Assembly (NCBI GenBank): GCA_000965745.1
Contig: CP009479.1
Span: forward strand, 1,002,457 to 1,066,456
Length of the DNA: 64,000 nucleotides
Direction: 5' to 3'
DNA from: an uncultured archaeon
GTDB lineage: Archaea; Thermoplasmatota; Thermoplasmata; Thermoplasmatales; Thermoplasmataceae
Below are positions 36,009-44,907 of this stretch, piece after piece (within the stretch, counting starts at the first letter, position 1; each line of letters begins with the position of its first letter). The notes under the pieces were generated by a model. It was not told the origin of the DNA. It saw only the letters and a program-made list of their open reading frames with translations, and searched no databases. Both the position numbers and the translations under genes were made by a program.

Positions 36009-36079
36009 AAAAGGAAAAACCGTGAAGAACAGTGCATTCGAAAGCCACTAAATACCAGAACTGCATCGTACTATCCTAA

Positions 36080-37093
36080 ATGAGGAAAAGAGAAAGGGTT
36101 GGTGTAATTGATACCCATACTGAGGGAGAGCCAACTAGGATACTGATAAGAGATAAACTGCCGGAAGGCTGTAGCAACGCGGTTGAAGCAAGGGAGCATT
36201 TCAGGGTGAATGAAGATTACATTAGAACGGCAATACTTCAGGAACCAAGGGGACACATGGACCAGTTCGGCTCTGTCGTTTACCCTTCGAATGACGATGA
36301 AACTGATTTCACGCTGTTTTTCACAACCACTACTGGTTATCTGGACATGTGCGCCCATGCCACAATTGGTACAACCACGGCGCTTGTGTTCAAAGGGCTG
36401 ATAGAAGCAGACGAGTCTGTGCGAAAGGTGAGGTACGATACTCCTGCGGGAAAAGTGGAAGTTGAAGTGAGCATAGTGGATGGAGATGCAGAATCTGTTA
36501 CTCTTAGGAACGTCCCTTCTTTCAGCATGGGCAAGAAGAAAGTGTATGTAGATGCTCCAGTAGGCGGAAACATTTGTGTGGACCTGGCGTTCGGCGGAAA
36601 CTTCTATGCCATAGTCGACTCCAGCGAATTGGATCTTGAAGTTGAAGAGTCCAGCATCGAGCCGCTCAGAAAAGCAGGATCTGCAATAAGCAAGGCTGTG
36701 CATGAGCAGATTAACCCGAAGCACCCTGAAAACCCCGATATAAGCCCGGTGCCGCTTACCATGATCACGGGCAAGCCCCTTCTCTCAGATGATCATTACA
36801 GGAACATCGTAGTGTTTCCAAGTGGAAGCTTTGACAGATCGCCATGCGGAACCGGCACATCAGCCAGATCTGCAGTTCTTTTCCGCGACGGCGCCCTAGG
36901 GATGGGGGAATCATTCGTTCATGAATCTATCACGAACACAACATTCAAATGCAGAATCGTTGGCAAAACGAAGGTTGGAAAATATGGTTCAGTTATTCCG
37001 GAAGTGACGGGAAGGGCATGGGTAACACAGCTTTCTGAAATTGTAATTGATGAGAGCGACCCTCTAAAGCACGGGTTTCTCATCGGAAAATAA
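36080..37093 (+). CDS. proline racemase family enzyme
   Basis: A 337-residue enzyme of the proline racemase / hydroxyproline epimerase / trans-3-hydroxyproline dehydratase family. Both catalytic cysteines are present, Cys91 (LDMCAHATIG) and Cys256 (SPCGTGTSA), so a two-base racemase or epimerase is expected rather than the dehydratase, in which the first is Thr or Ser. The first motif has Ala in place of both usual glycines (MCGHGTIG). GHMDQFGSVV is the family's N-terminal block. Whether proline or hydroxyproline is the substrate is open. Confidence 0.85.
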   Translation: MRKRERVGVIDTHTEGEPTRILIRDKLPEGCSNAVEAREHFRVNEDYIRTAILQEPRGHMDQFGSVVYPSNDDETDFTLFFTTTTGYLDMCAHATIGTTTALVFKGLIEADESVRKVRYDTPAGKVEVEVSIVDGDAESVTLRNVPSFSMGKKKVYVDAPVGGNICVDLAFGGNFYAIVDSSELDLEVEESSIEPLRKAGSAISKAVHEQINPKHPENPDISPVPLTMITGKPLLSDDHYRNIVVFPSGSFDRSPCGTGTSARSAVLFRDGALGMGESFVHESITNTTFKCRIVGKTKVGKYGSVIPEVTGRAWVTQLSEIVIDESDPLKHGFLIGK

Positions 37094-37107
37094 TGACAGG
37101 TTTGCTT

Positions 37108-38259
37108 TCACACCAACGCTGCCCCTTCTGCCAGGGACCTTAGCTTTTTAACCGCCACCTGGTATGTTATATTGTCCTGCCATGAGAAGGTCTCAAACCC
37201 GCAATCTGTGCCTCCAAGAACTCTTTCGGGCCCGATCTCATCAATCTCGGCAAGTGATTTGAGTTTTAGGGCAACTGCCTCGGGAGACTCTACAAATGGC
37301 GTTTTGACATCAATTACTCCTGCAGCTATGTTGAGTTGTTTAGGCCACCCATGTTCTCTGGCATAATTCCTTATTATCAGCGGATCACCGGCATGCCTGG
37401 GGTTTGCCATTTCTCCAACTAAAGTGCCGGCCTTGAGTTTCACGAGCTCAGGCAGTATATTCCCGTAGTGCGGATCGATTGTATGTGCACCTGAATAATT
37501 GCCGTAGCAGTAGTGCACCCTTACCCTGTCCTGAGGCAGGCCCGCTATAGCTTCATTTATGGCTTCCACGTGATATGGCAATGCATCGTTGAACTCAAAT
37601 CCCCATGGGTCCTTGAAAATTGAGCCAACACCGATATCAGGGGCATCAATCTGAAGGTCAACACCATCAACTGAGAGTATAGCCCTGTATTCCTTTGCGA
37701 GTTCCTTGGACAGGTCAAACAGAAACTCGTTGTGGTCCTTGTATACTCCCTTTCCTGTGTAGAATAGTGTGAGTATTCCAGGCGAGGGGGCATTCAGGAA
37801 GATCCTCTCAGCACCCTCTTCCTTTGCCAGCTTGACAAAGTCCTCAGCCTCTTTCTTCGCAAGCTTTTCCCCTGTGTACTGGAGCTTGTCCTCTATCTTG
37901 TCAAAGGCAAAGGGCGATCCGCCTGCGAATGCCTGGGCGAGTGGAGGGTTTGATTCCTGGAGCTCGTTGAAGAAATCGTCTCCTATCTGGGATATTATCT
38001 TCTCAGTCTTCGAAAATCCACTGAACCTGTTTGGAATGTAGGTGGTGTACCCTGACTTCCTCTGTTCCCCGTTGCTTATCCATGTGAGCCCCCTTTCTAT
38101 GCCTCCCGGATGGAGTTGGTCCCTAATCGCTCTCCTCTCTGCCTTTTCAACAGTATCCCTGTGTTCGTCACTGATTTCCCCCGTTGGGGATTTCTTGAGG
38201 AGCTCCTCTATTTCAGGCGTTCTAAAATAGCTTCCAGTCATCGTGGTCCTAATTGTCAT
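37108..38259 (-). CDS. cobalamin-independent methionine synthase (MetE C-domain) family protein
   Basis: A 383-residue TIM-barrel protein of the MetE/UROD-like superfamily. Zinc ligands of the family appear as His-x-Cys in VHYCYGNYSG and Cys in GTDCGFETF; the N-terminus has MTGSYFRTPE and GERGLTWISNGEQ-like methyl-acceptor features. It lacks the N-terminal folate domain of long MetE enzymes. It may methylate homocysteine from an unknown donor or act on another thiol, as in related methyl- or alkyl-transferases. Ends tail to tail with the racemase gene, 14 nt apart. Confidence 0.75.
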   Translation of the reverse strand: MTIRTTMTGSYFRTPEIEELLKKSPTGEISDEHRDTVEKAERRAIRDQLHPGGIERGLTWISNGEQRKSGYTTYIPNRFSGFSKTEKIISQIGDDFFNELQESNPPLAQAFAGGSPFAFDKIEDKLQYTGEKLAKKEAEDFVKLAKEEGAERIFLNAPSPGILTLFYTGKGVYKDHNEFLFDLSKELAKEYRAILSVDGVDLQIDAPDIGVGSIFKDPWGFEFNDALPYHVEAINEAIAGLPQDRVRVHYCYGNYSGAHTIDPHYGNILPELVKLKAGTLVGEMANPRHAGDPLIIRNYAREHGWPKQLNIAAGVIDVKTPFVESPEAVALKLKSLAEIDEIGPERVLGGTDCGFETFSWQDNITYQVAVKKLRSLAEGAALV

Positions 38260-38366
38260 GCCTTAAACATGTGGATGTGGCATTTAGAAAGTTTTGATAA
38301 ATATATTATTGAGGGTAATACCTCACAATGGGTTATTGCCCAAAGTAAGAATGATAACTGTTTCGA

Positions 38367-39518
38367 TCAGAAGGTTACCGGGAGGCTCTTTACGCCATAC
38401 ACCACAATTCCACCTATCGGTTCAAGTCTGGCATCCTTGTCAATTATCAGCCTTCCGATGGAGTTGAACAGGACCTCCAGTGCGATCTTTGCCTCCAATC
38501 TTGCGAGTGGCGCGCCCAGGCAAAAGTGAATGCCTTCACCGAAGGCTATGTGCCTGTTCGGTGACCTTTCCGGATCAAAGGTCTCCGGCTCATTGAATTC
38601 AGACGGATCATGGTTCGCAGACCCAATCCAGGCAATCAATGGCTGGCCTTTCTTCAATTTATGCCCGCCTATTTCAGTATCTTTAGCGCAGGTCCGGAAC
38701 ATTGACTGGACAGGCGATCTGTATCTGAGAACCTCTTCTATTGCTGATGGGATGAGATCCGGGTTTTCCAGGACTTTCCCGTAGTCTGCAGGATTCCTGT
38801 CAAGTGTGAGAATCGCATTGGTTATCAGGTTCGTGGTTGTCTCATTCCCTGCTACCAGCAGCAAAACACTGAATCCCAGAAGATCGAAGTGGGACAGTTT
38901 CTCGCCATCCACTTCGGCCTCTATCAGTGAGCTTATCAGATCATTTCCAGGCTCCTTCCGTTTCTGCTCAATGATTTCGTTGAAATACATCCCCATTGCA
39001 ATCTGGGGCTCTGAATATTCACCACCTTCGTCTGAGAAATTATCCCTTGCACCAGAGACAAGCTGATCCGACCATTTCTTGAATTTACCCCTGTCTTCAG
39101 GCGGTATTCCAAGCAATTCTGCTATAACAATTACTGGAAGCTGCCCCGAATAGTCGTTTACAAGATCAAACTTTCCGCTTTCCCTGAACCCGGAAATCAG
39201 CTCCTCTGCTATTTCTCTGATTCTCGGGGCAAGCTCGTTGACTCTTTTGGGCGTGAAAGCCTTTGAAACCAGGGACCTGAGTTTGGTGTGCCTGGGAGGA
39301 TCTGAGCTTATGAGGCTGGCACCTATGGGATTCTCTTCAGATCCGCCCCTCCCCTCAGCTGAGGAGAAATAGGAATAATCTGAAAGCACCCTCTTTACGT
39401 CAGGGTATCTGAAAACATGCCAGAATCCGCTCTTGTCATCATAAAAGACAGGATTTTTCTCCCTCATCATTTCATACCATGGGAATGGATTCAGTGCGTC
39501 TCTAGTGATTTTCTCCAT
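38367..39518 (-). CDS. cytochrome P450
   Basis: A 383-residue soluble P450 monooxygenase. Signatures: I-helix oxygen-activating AGNETTTN, K-helix EEVLRYRSP (Glu-x-x-Arg), meander PETFDPERSPNRH, and the haem loop FGEGIHFCLGAPLAR with Cys333 as iron ligand. It is short and lacks a membrane anchor, as in bacterial and thermoacidophile P450s such as those of Sulfolobus and Picrophilus. No redox partner gene is adjacent; ferredoxins elsewhere in the window could serve. The substrate is unknown. Confidence 0.95.
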   Translation of the reverse strand: MEKITRDALNPFPWYEMMREKNPVFYDDKSGFWHVFRYPDVKRVLSDYSYFSSAEGRGGSEENPIGASLISSDPPRHTKLRSLVSKAFTPKRVNELAPRIREIAEELISGFRESGKFDLVNDYSGQLPVIVIAELLGIPPEDRGKFKKWSDQLVSGARDNFSDEGGEYSEPQIAMGMYFNEIIEQKRKEPGNDLISSLIEAEVDGEKLSHFDLLGFSVLLLVAGNETTTNLITNAILTLDRNPADYGKVLENPDLIPSAIEEVLRYRSPVQSMFRTCAKDTEIGGHKLKKGQPLIAWIGSANHDPSEFNEPETFDPERSPNRHIAFGEGIHFCLGAPLARLEAKIALEVLFNSIGRLIIDKDARLEPIGGIVVYGVKSLPVTF

Positions 39519-39633
39519 TATACAATTAGTAAATTCACCCGCAAATACTTAACTGAATGTGCAAGACCCTGAGGGCTTAACCTGTAAGCTGTTGCTGTTA
39601 AGAATCAGTTACTAGTAGATTAATCGAGAAAAA

Positions 39634-40392
39634 ATGAACAAACTGAAAGGAAAGGTCGCGATAGTTACAGGAGGGGCTTCCGGGATAGGGCGTGCCACAG
39701 CCGTACTTTTTTCAGGCGAAGGCTCCACTGTCGTTATCGCTGACTTGAAGGACGATGAGGGGTCAAGGGTTGCTGAAGAAATAGGAAAGAATGGTGGAAA
39801 GGCCATTTTTGTCCATGTGGATGTATCTGAATCAGATCAGGTCAAGCAACTGGTAGAAAAGGCAGTCAAGGAGTTCGGCAGGCTCGACGTGATGTTTAAC
39901 AATGCAGGAATAGAGGGGCCTGTCAAAAGAACAGAGGATTACCCGGTGGACACCTTTGACAAAGTTATATCAGTAAACATGAAAAGCGTATTTTATGGAA
40001 TAAAACACTCTGTTGGTGAAATGAGGAAAGCTGGTGGCGGCTCAATAATCAATACCGCGTCCATAGCCGGGCTTGTAGGATTCACGAACATGTGCGCCTA
40101 TACCGCTTCCAAGGGAGGGGTGATACAGCTCACTAAAACCGCTGCCCTTGAATACGCCAGTGACAGGATCAGGGTGAATGCGATTGCTCCTGGGGTGATA
40201 AGCACACCTATGGTTGAACGCGCAGCAGAAGCTGATCCGGAAATGATGGAGGGTATTAAGAAAGCGCATCCGCTTGGGAGGATGGGCACCCCGGACGAAA
40301 TAGCAAAGGCAGCACTGTATCTCGCTTCAGAAGATTCATCTTTTGTAACAGGAACAGTACTGACCGTGGATGGCGGGTACGTAGCACAGTAA
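39634..40392 (+). CDS. short-chain dehydrogenase/reductase (FabG-like)
   Basis: A 252-residue classical SDR. Cofactor loop TGGASGIGRATA at about residues 12-23, IADLKDD (Asp prefers NAD), NNAGIEGP, catalytic Ser in NTASIAG, Tyr-x3-Lys in YTASKGG, and IRVNAIAPGVISTPM. The substrate is not evident. It is divergent from the P450 gene (115 nt between starts), which could mean shared control. Confidence 0.9.
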   Translation: MNKLKGKVAIVTGGASGIGRATAVLFSGEGSTVVIADLKDDEGSRVAEEIGKNGGKAIFVHVDVSESDQVKQLVEKAVKEFGRLDVMFNNAGIEGPVKRTEDYPVDTFDKVISVNMKSVFYGIKHSVGEMRKAGGGSIINTASIAGLVGFTNMCAYTASKGGVIQLTKTAALEYASDRIRVNAIAPGVISTPMVERAAEADPEMMEGIKKAHPLGRMGTPDEIAKAALYLASEDSSFVTGTVLTVDGGYVAQ

Positions 40393-40423
40393 TACCTGAA
40401 GATTGGGAGTCGGGACCGGAAAA

Positions 40424-41119
40424 TTATCTGGCCCGAACCTGCAAATTTCGTACCCTTGGCTCAAGTAGTGTCCAGAGCCAGTCTACAAATTCCCTCATAT
40501 TCTTTGTCTGAATGTACACCTCTCCAGGGCCTGTAACGTGGGTTACAAACCCTTCGCCGCTCAGGATGGTTTCTTTGAGGCCACCAAATCCTGCCACCCT
40601 GTATGTGCAGGTTTCAGTGAATCCCACAAGGTGGAAATTGTCAACAACAAGAGTCTCTCCCGCCTCTAGTGTGTGTTTGTCGATTGCGCCAAAGGTGTTA
40701 ATGAAGAGGTCACCATCTCCATGTACGCGTATCATGAACAGCCCCTGGCCAAAGAGACCCTTGGTGAACCCTTCCCATTTTACGTCCAGGTCAAGGTCTC
40801 CGGTAGAGGCAACAAAAGCGCTCTTCTGTATGATCACTCCTGTTCCACCTGTGACATCCAACTTATCGATATCACCCACAGGTGCTGAAACGAAGGCAAT
40901 TTTTCCAGGTCCGGTGTACCGGTTGACAAAGAAGGTCTGACCGCCGAACAGCTTTAGCCCAAGGGTCCCGAAGAATCCTCTTTCCCTCATTGTAGTCCTG
41001 ACGTCCACAGTCGGATCCATGTAAGTCATTGCGCCCGCTTCCGCCGTGATCATATCACCCGCTTCAAGTTTTACGGTGAGCAGAGAGTAGCTTGGCTTGT
41101 ATTTTATTTCATAATCCAT
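40424..41119 (-). CDS. AIM24/TIGR00266 family protein
   Basis: A 231-residue beta-rich protein of the AIM24 family (about five-stranded repeats; MDYEIKYKPSYSLL at the start, GDMITAEAGAMTYMD, GLFGQGLFMIRVHGDGDLFI in the middle, SGEGFVTHVTGPGEVYIQT near the end). No enzyme activity is known for the family. ATG 41119 was chosen because a TATA element (41141-41153, minus strand) lies about 28 nt upstream; a TTG at 41137 would fall too close. Confidence 0.82.
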   Translation of the reverse strand: MDYEIKYKPSYSLLTVKLEAGDMITAEAGAMTYMDPTVDVRTTMRERGFFGTLGLKLFGGQTFFVNRYTGPGKIAFVSAPVGDIDKLDVTGGTGVIIQKSAFVASTGDLDLDVKWEGFTKGLFGQGLFMIRVHGDGDLFINTFGAIDKHTLEAGETLVVDNFHLVGFTETCTYRVAGFGGLKETILSGEGFVTHVTGPGEVYIQTKNMREFVDWLWTLLEPRVRNLQVRAR

Positions 41120-41140
41120 GTTCCATTCTAGTTTCAAAAT

Positions 41141-41153
41141 CCATATCTATATT
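41141..41153 (-). promoter_or_regulatory. TATA element of the AIM24-like gene
   Basis: AATATAGATATGG on the minus strand, about 28 nt before ATG 41119. Confidence 0.45.
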
Positions 41154-41237
41154 GCGTATCAATAGTAGAGTGTCCGAAGTGCCTAGCAACGTTCTGACAG
41201 GGGAAAGTTAACATAGGCCGAATATTAGGGGAAGAAC

Positions 41238-41600
41238 ATGGATCTTGAAGATTTAAAGGCACACATAACAGATTTCATTGACAAGCGTGACTGGAGACAG
41301 TTTCAAACCACGAAGGACCTCGCAGAAAGCGCATCCGTAGAATCAAATGAACTCCTGGAACTCTTTATTTGGAGGAATGGAAGGGAGATGGATGAGCATC
41401 TCAGATCCGAAGAAGGAAATGATATGCTTGAAAACGTGAAAAATGAAACCTCTGATGTCCTATTCGCATGTCTTGCCATTGCTGAGCACCTTGGATTCAG
41501 CCTTGAAGACGCATTTCTGACAAAACTGAAAGAGCTTGACGAGAGATATGCAGTTGAAAAGGTCAAGGGAAAAGTCGTGAAAATCCCCTCAAAAAAATAG
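41238..41600 (+). CDS. MazG-like nucleotide pyrophosphohydrolase
   Basis: A 120-residue all-alpha NTP pyrophosphohydrolase, close in size to dCTPase-type MazG proteins. Magnesium ligands appear as the E-x-x-E of SNELLELFIW (about 36-45) and the E-x-x-D of NETSDVLFACL (about 69-79). The conserved Trp of the WxxFHxxKNL-like start is WRQFQTTKDLA. Role: probably removal of damaged or non-canonical nucleotides. GGGGAAGAAC precedes the ATG. Confidence 0.85.
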   Translation: MDLEDLKAHITDFIDKRDWRQFQTTKDLAESASVESNELLELFIWRNGREMDEHLRSEEGNDMLENVKNETSDVLFACLAIAEHLGFSLEDAFLTKLKELDERYAVEKVKGKVVKIPSKK

Positions 41601-41790
41601 CTACGGGCGGGGTGAATACACAATAGCGTCAATTTCACAAAGCAGCACCTGCAGGGATGTTATCATGCAGCAGCAAGCAAACGATACTCTCACTGCTTGA
41701 CTGCAGGAGTGGAATATGGAGTTTGAAATGACATTGGAGGATTTTGGCTTATCTTCTTAATTCAAAAGAAAGGTTGGGGGAGGGCGAATG

Positions 41791-41970
41791 TCAGTCCCCG
41801 TTCCCGTGGATGAAATATTCCCCATATACGGGATCATTGGAATTTGGGCTTTCGTATTTCTTCTTCTCACTGAGATAACCCTGGACGATCTGATTTATTC
41901 TTTCGGGTGCATCCATAGACTCCTCCAGAAGTTCCTCATATAGCTCTTTACGTATTCGTACGCTTGGCAT
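41791..41970 (-). CDS. small ribbon-helix-helix-like protein
   Basis: A 59-residue protein whose start MPSVRIRKELYEELLEES gives one beta strand with alternating residues followed by a helix, and whose second helix is RINQIVQGYLSEKK: the ribbon-helix-helix pattern of CopG/VapB-like DNA-binding proteins. The C-terminal 20 residues are polar. A TATA stretch (41992-42003, minus strand) is centred about 28 nt before ATG 41970; ATG 41976 is an alternative. No toxin gene is beside it, so it may be a solitary regulator or orphan antitoxin. Confidence 0.55.
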   Translation of the reverse strand: MPSVRIRKELYEELLEESMDAPERINQIVQGYLSEKKKYESPNSNDPVYGEYFIHGNGD

Positions 41971-42200
41971 TACCATTCGAACTGCAACCCAATATTTATA
42001 ATTTGCTGAACTGCGATTCGGCAATTAACGAAAAAAATCGTCGAATTTTCAGCGGGTTACTACTTTATTGAGGGCCTTATATACAATTGAAAATCTCTGT
42101 ACACATCTCATGCTGTCTTGTTTTGTCAAAGCCGAGCCTCTTGAATTCACGAACCTAAATAATTCCGGATGAAAGATATGCGGCCAAAAAAACTCTGTAA

Positions 42201-42275
42201 TGGGGCCGACCGGATTTGAACCGGTGGCCTCCCGGTTATCAGCCGGGTGCTCCGACCATGCTAAGCTACGGCCCC
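42201..42275 (-). tRNA. tRNA-Ile (GAU)
   Basis: 75 nt on the minus strand; acceptor GGGGCCG/CGGCCCC, anticodon stem CCCGG/CCGGG with loop CTGATAA (anticodon GAT), short variable loop, T arm ACCGG-TTCAAAT-CCGGT, discriminator A, no CCA and no intron. It reads AUC and AUU. Confidence 0.95.
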
Positions 42276-42377
42276 AATGGTCAAACAATACTTTTTTGCG
42301 CGACTGGAAAATAACATATCGTGCCGGCTAAAATCGGGGCAGAATAGATAAAAGTTTCTAGCGGAACTTCCATTAAA

Positions 42378-43316
42378 TTATCCGGAGTTGTTCTCCATGA
42401 TTTTCTGAAGCTCCTCAAGGTCGCTGCAAACCACACAAAGTTCTGAGGCAGTAGGTGAGCCGCATTTTTTGCATTTTCCAAGTTCTGATGGAGGAAAGCT
42501 CGTGTCAAGCGAATTCCTGATTGTGTCAAGGAAATTTACAATCGCAAATTTTGTTCCAGGGTTTTCATTCTCCAGATCTGACACAATTGACCTGAACTTG
42601 TTCCTGTTCGCCTGGGCATAATAGGGGCACCATCCACCTTCAAACTCTATTCCATTGACCACAGCGTAAAGCATGACTTCCTTCTCAGGTATCTTCCTGA
42701 GCGGCAGGACCCTGGGCACCAACCCGTCCTGGCTCTTTGTGTGGGGCGCCATTCGTGCCATCCTCTTCACATCGCCCTTCGCCACATTCATCATTATGGA
42801 CTGTGCATAATCGTCCAGGTTGATTCCGAGGGCCACATAATCTCCCTTCTGGTAATCCGAGACCCTGTTCATCAGCTGCCGCCTCATTGGGCCGCAATGG
42901 GCACACGGTATGGTCCTCCCTCCGTCTGCACTCACTATCTCGTCCATGGTGTACCCGAAACTCTCTTTGTAGGAAATGGTTTCATGGGGGATGCCTAGCT
43001 TATTGCTCAAAGACCTCGCAGCTGAAAGCCCTGCACTCCTGTAGCCTTCAATTCCCTCGTCTACCGTGAATGCAGAGAGCTCAATGTTCCTCCTTTCGGA
43101 TAATATCTTATGCAGGAGGTGTAGAGTTACAGAACTGTCTTTGCCCCCTGAAATTGCAACAGAAACCCTGGTTTTCCTGCTGCCGACATTGAGCTGCTGC
43201 CTCACCTCCTGTTTCACTCTCCGCTCAACGTATTGGGTAAGGTGTTTGCCACAAAGGGCGCTCCCATTGTACTTAACCTCGTATACAGATTTCTCGTGGC
43301 AGAAAGAGCATTTCAT
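42378..43316 (-). CDS. TtuA/Ncs6-type tRNA 2-thiouridine synthase
   Basis: A 312-residue ATP-pyrophosphatase that thiolates uridine in tRNA. The PP-loop is SGGKDSS at residues 56-62; CAHCGPMRRQLMN is the Cys-x-x-Cys Fe-S site of the TtuA/Ncs6/CTU1 family; zinc fingers flank it at both ends (CSFC ... CGKH at 3-25, CKKCGSP ... CVVC at the C-terminus). Position 54 (TtuA) and position 34 (Ncs6) thiolation cannot be separated by eye. It needs a ubiquitin-like sulfur carrier, not seen here. Downstream lies tRNA-Ile. Confidence 0.9.
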   Translation of the reverse strand: MKCSFCHEKSVYEVKYNGSALCGKHLTQYVERRVKQEVRQQLNVGSRKTRVSVAISGGKDSSVTLHLLHKILSERRNIELSAFTVDEGIEGYRSAGLSAARSLSNKLGIPHETISYKESFGYTMDEIVSADGGRTIPCAHCGPMRRQLMNRVSDYQKGDYVALGINLDDYAQSIMMNVAKGDVKRMARMAPHTKSQDGLVPRVLPLRKIPEKEVMLYAVVNGIEFEGGWCPYYAQANRNKFRSIVSDLENENPGTKFAIVNFLDTIRNSLDTSFPPSELGKCKKCGSPTASELCVVCSDLEELQKIMENNSG

Positions 43317-43402
43317 AGTATGATTACCAAATATTCCTTTAGATGTGGATAAAACTCAGTGTCATTAACATTACTGATTCTTAAAACCAGAAGTTCGACA
43401 AA

Positions 43403-43411
43403 AACTTAAAC
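43403..43411 (+). promoter_or_regulatory. box A of the aminopeptidase gene
   Basis: AACTTAAAC centred about 26 nt before ATG 43432; leaderless arrangement. Confidence 0.5.
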
Positions 43412-43431
43412 ATGCCAATCATATCATAGCT

Positions 43432-44874
43432 ATGGATCTAGAGTCTTTCAAAGGAAAGCCCGAAGCATCGGGAGCAACCGTTTTTGTATGTGCTTTTTTC
43501 GAAGATTACACTTCTCCCGAGGGTTTGTCATTCAGCAAGAAGTTAGGGCTCGAGAAGGTTTTTAAATCACTGAACTTCAAATCTGAGTACAAGGAATGCA
43601 TAACAGTTCCTTCAGATTCCATAACACTCATCGCTGTCGGAATGGGAAAAAAGGGCGAGTCAAGTGTGGAGAGGTTCAGGGTGATGTATTCAAGGGGTCT
43701 GGCTGAAGCAAGGAAACTTAACCCTTCCACCGTGGCCTATGCCATGAGTGGCGTGATGGAACCTGAAATGGAAGCCTATGAAATATCATACACATGCAGG
43801 GTAACCGAATACAGATTCTCGGAATTCAAGTCCGACAGGGAAAAATCAAACATCGGAAAGGTTCTCGTGGCGTCTGAAAAAGACCTCTCAGAACCGGTGA
43901 GAAAGGGAGATGTAGTGGGAAAAGCCACAAACCTTACTCGCGACATGGCAAACATGCCCCCATCCAGGGGGACACCGTCTTTCTTCGAAAAGAAAGCAAA
44001 GGAGATACCGGGACTCAAGGTCACGGTCCTTGGAAGGGAAGACTTCCTCAAATTGGGGATGGGCGGCCTTGAAGGCGTATCAAGAGCTGCAACCGAACCT
44101 GGAAAGCTCATAATTGCAGAATACAAGAATTCAGACGAACCTCCAATACTGCTTGTCGGAAAAGGTATAACATTTGACAGCGGGGGCATATCTATCAAGC
44201 CGTCCCAGGGGATGGAAGAGATGAAGTTCGACAAGTGTGGCGCCTCGGCGGTGCTTGGTGCGATGAGTGCAATTTCTGGCATGAAACTGAAGGCCCATGT
44301 AATAGGAATGATGCCGCTTACCGAAAACCTTCCAGGGGGAAATGCATACAAGCCTGGAGACATTCTGAAGCACTACAATGGCAAGACCTCTGAAATCATA
44401 AGCACCGACGCTGAAGGGAGGCTTGTGCTGTCTGATGCGCTTTCCTATGGCGTTGAGAAATTCAACCCGAAGTTTGTTGTTGACCTCGCCACGCTTACTG
44501 GTGCCTGCGTGATTGCACTGGGAAACAACATAGCCGGCCTTATGACAAACAATGAGTCAATGAACGAGAAACTCATGAAGGCGTCTGAGAACACCTGGGA
44601 AAGACTCTGGCCTCTTCCAATCGATGAGGATTTCAAAGAGCAGATCAAGAGTGAGGTTGCAGACATCAAGAACGTTGGGGGAAGGGCAGGCGGCTCCGAA
44701 ACTGCCGGGGCATTCCTGAGCAATTTTGTTGGAGACAAGCCATGGGCACATCTTGACATCGCAGGCACGGCATGGAGCCAGGAACACACCGCAAAGAAGG
44801 ACTATCTCTCAAAGGGTTCAACCGGTTTCGGTACAAGGCTGCTTTTCGAGCTGGTTTCAAACGAAATAAAATAA
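43432..44874 (+). CDS. pepA: leucyl aminopeptidase (M17)
   Basis: A 480-residue cytosolic two-metal aminopeptidase. The C-terminal catalytic domain shows VGKGITFDSGGISIKPS (metal Lys and Asp), MKFDKCGASAV, the family signature STDAEGRLVLSDAL, and catalytic Lys/Arg positions. The N-terminal domain is of the usual size. It removes N-terminal residues in peptide turnover and forms hexamers in known relatives. Ends 33 nt from the end of the convergent PIN-ATPase gene. Confidence 0.95.
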   Translation: MDLESFKGKPEASGATVFVCAFFEDYTSPEGLSFSKKLGLEKVFKSLNFKSEYKECITVPSDSITLIAVGMGKKGESSVERFRVMYSRGLAEARKLNPSTVAYAMSGVMEPEMEAYEISYTCRVTEYRFSEFKSDREKSNIGKVLVASEKDLSEPVRKGDVVGKATNLTRDMANMPPSRGTPSFFEKKAKEIPGLKVTVLGREDFLKLGMGGLEGVSRAATEPGKLIIAEYKNSDEPPILLVGKGITFDSGGISIKPSQGMEEMKFDKCGASAVLGAMSAISGMKLKAHVIGMMPLTENLPGGNAYKPGDILKHYNGKTSEIISTDAEGRLVLSDALSYGVEKFNPKFVVDLATLTGACVIALGNNIAGLMTNNESMNEKLMKASENTWERLWPLPIDEDFKEQIKSEVADIKNVGGRAGGSETAGAFLSNFVGDKPWAHLDIAGTAWSQEHTAKKDYLSKGSTGFGTRLLFELVSNEIK

Positions 44875-44907
44875 GCACATGAAGCAGTGGATTTCCCACC
44901 GCTCTAA

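Noticed and set aside
44131-44899. Minus-strand ORFs opposite pepA
   Set aside because: Antisense shadows of the M17 catalytic domain.
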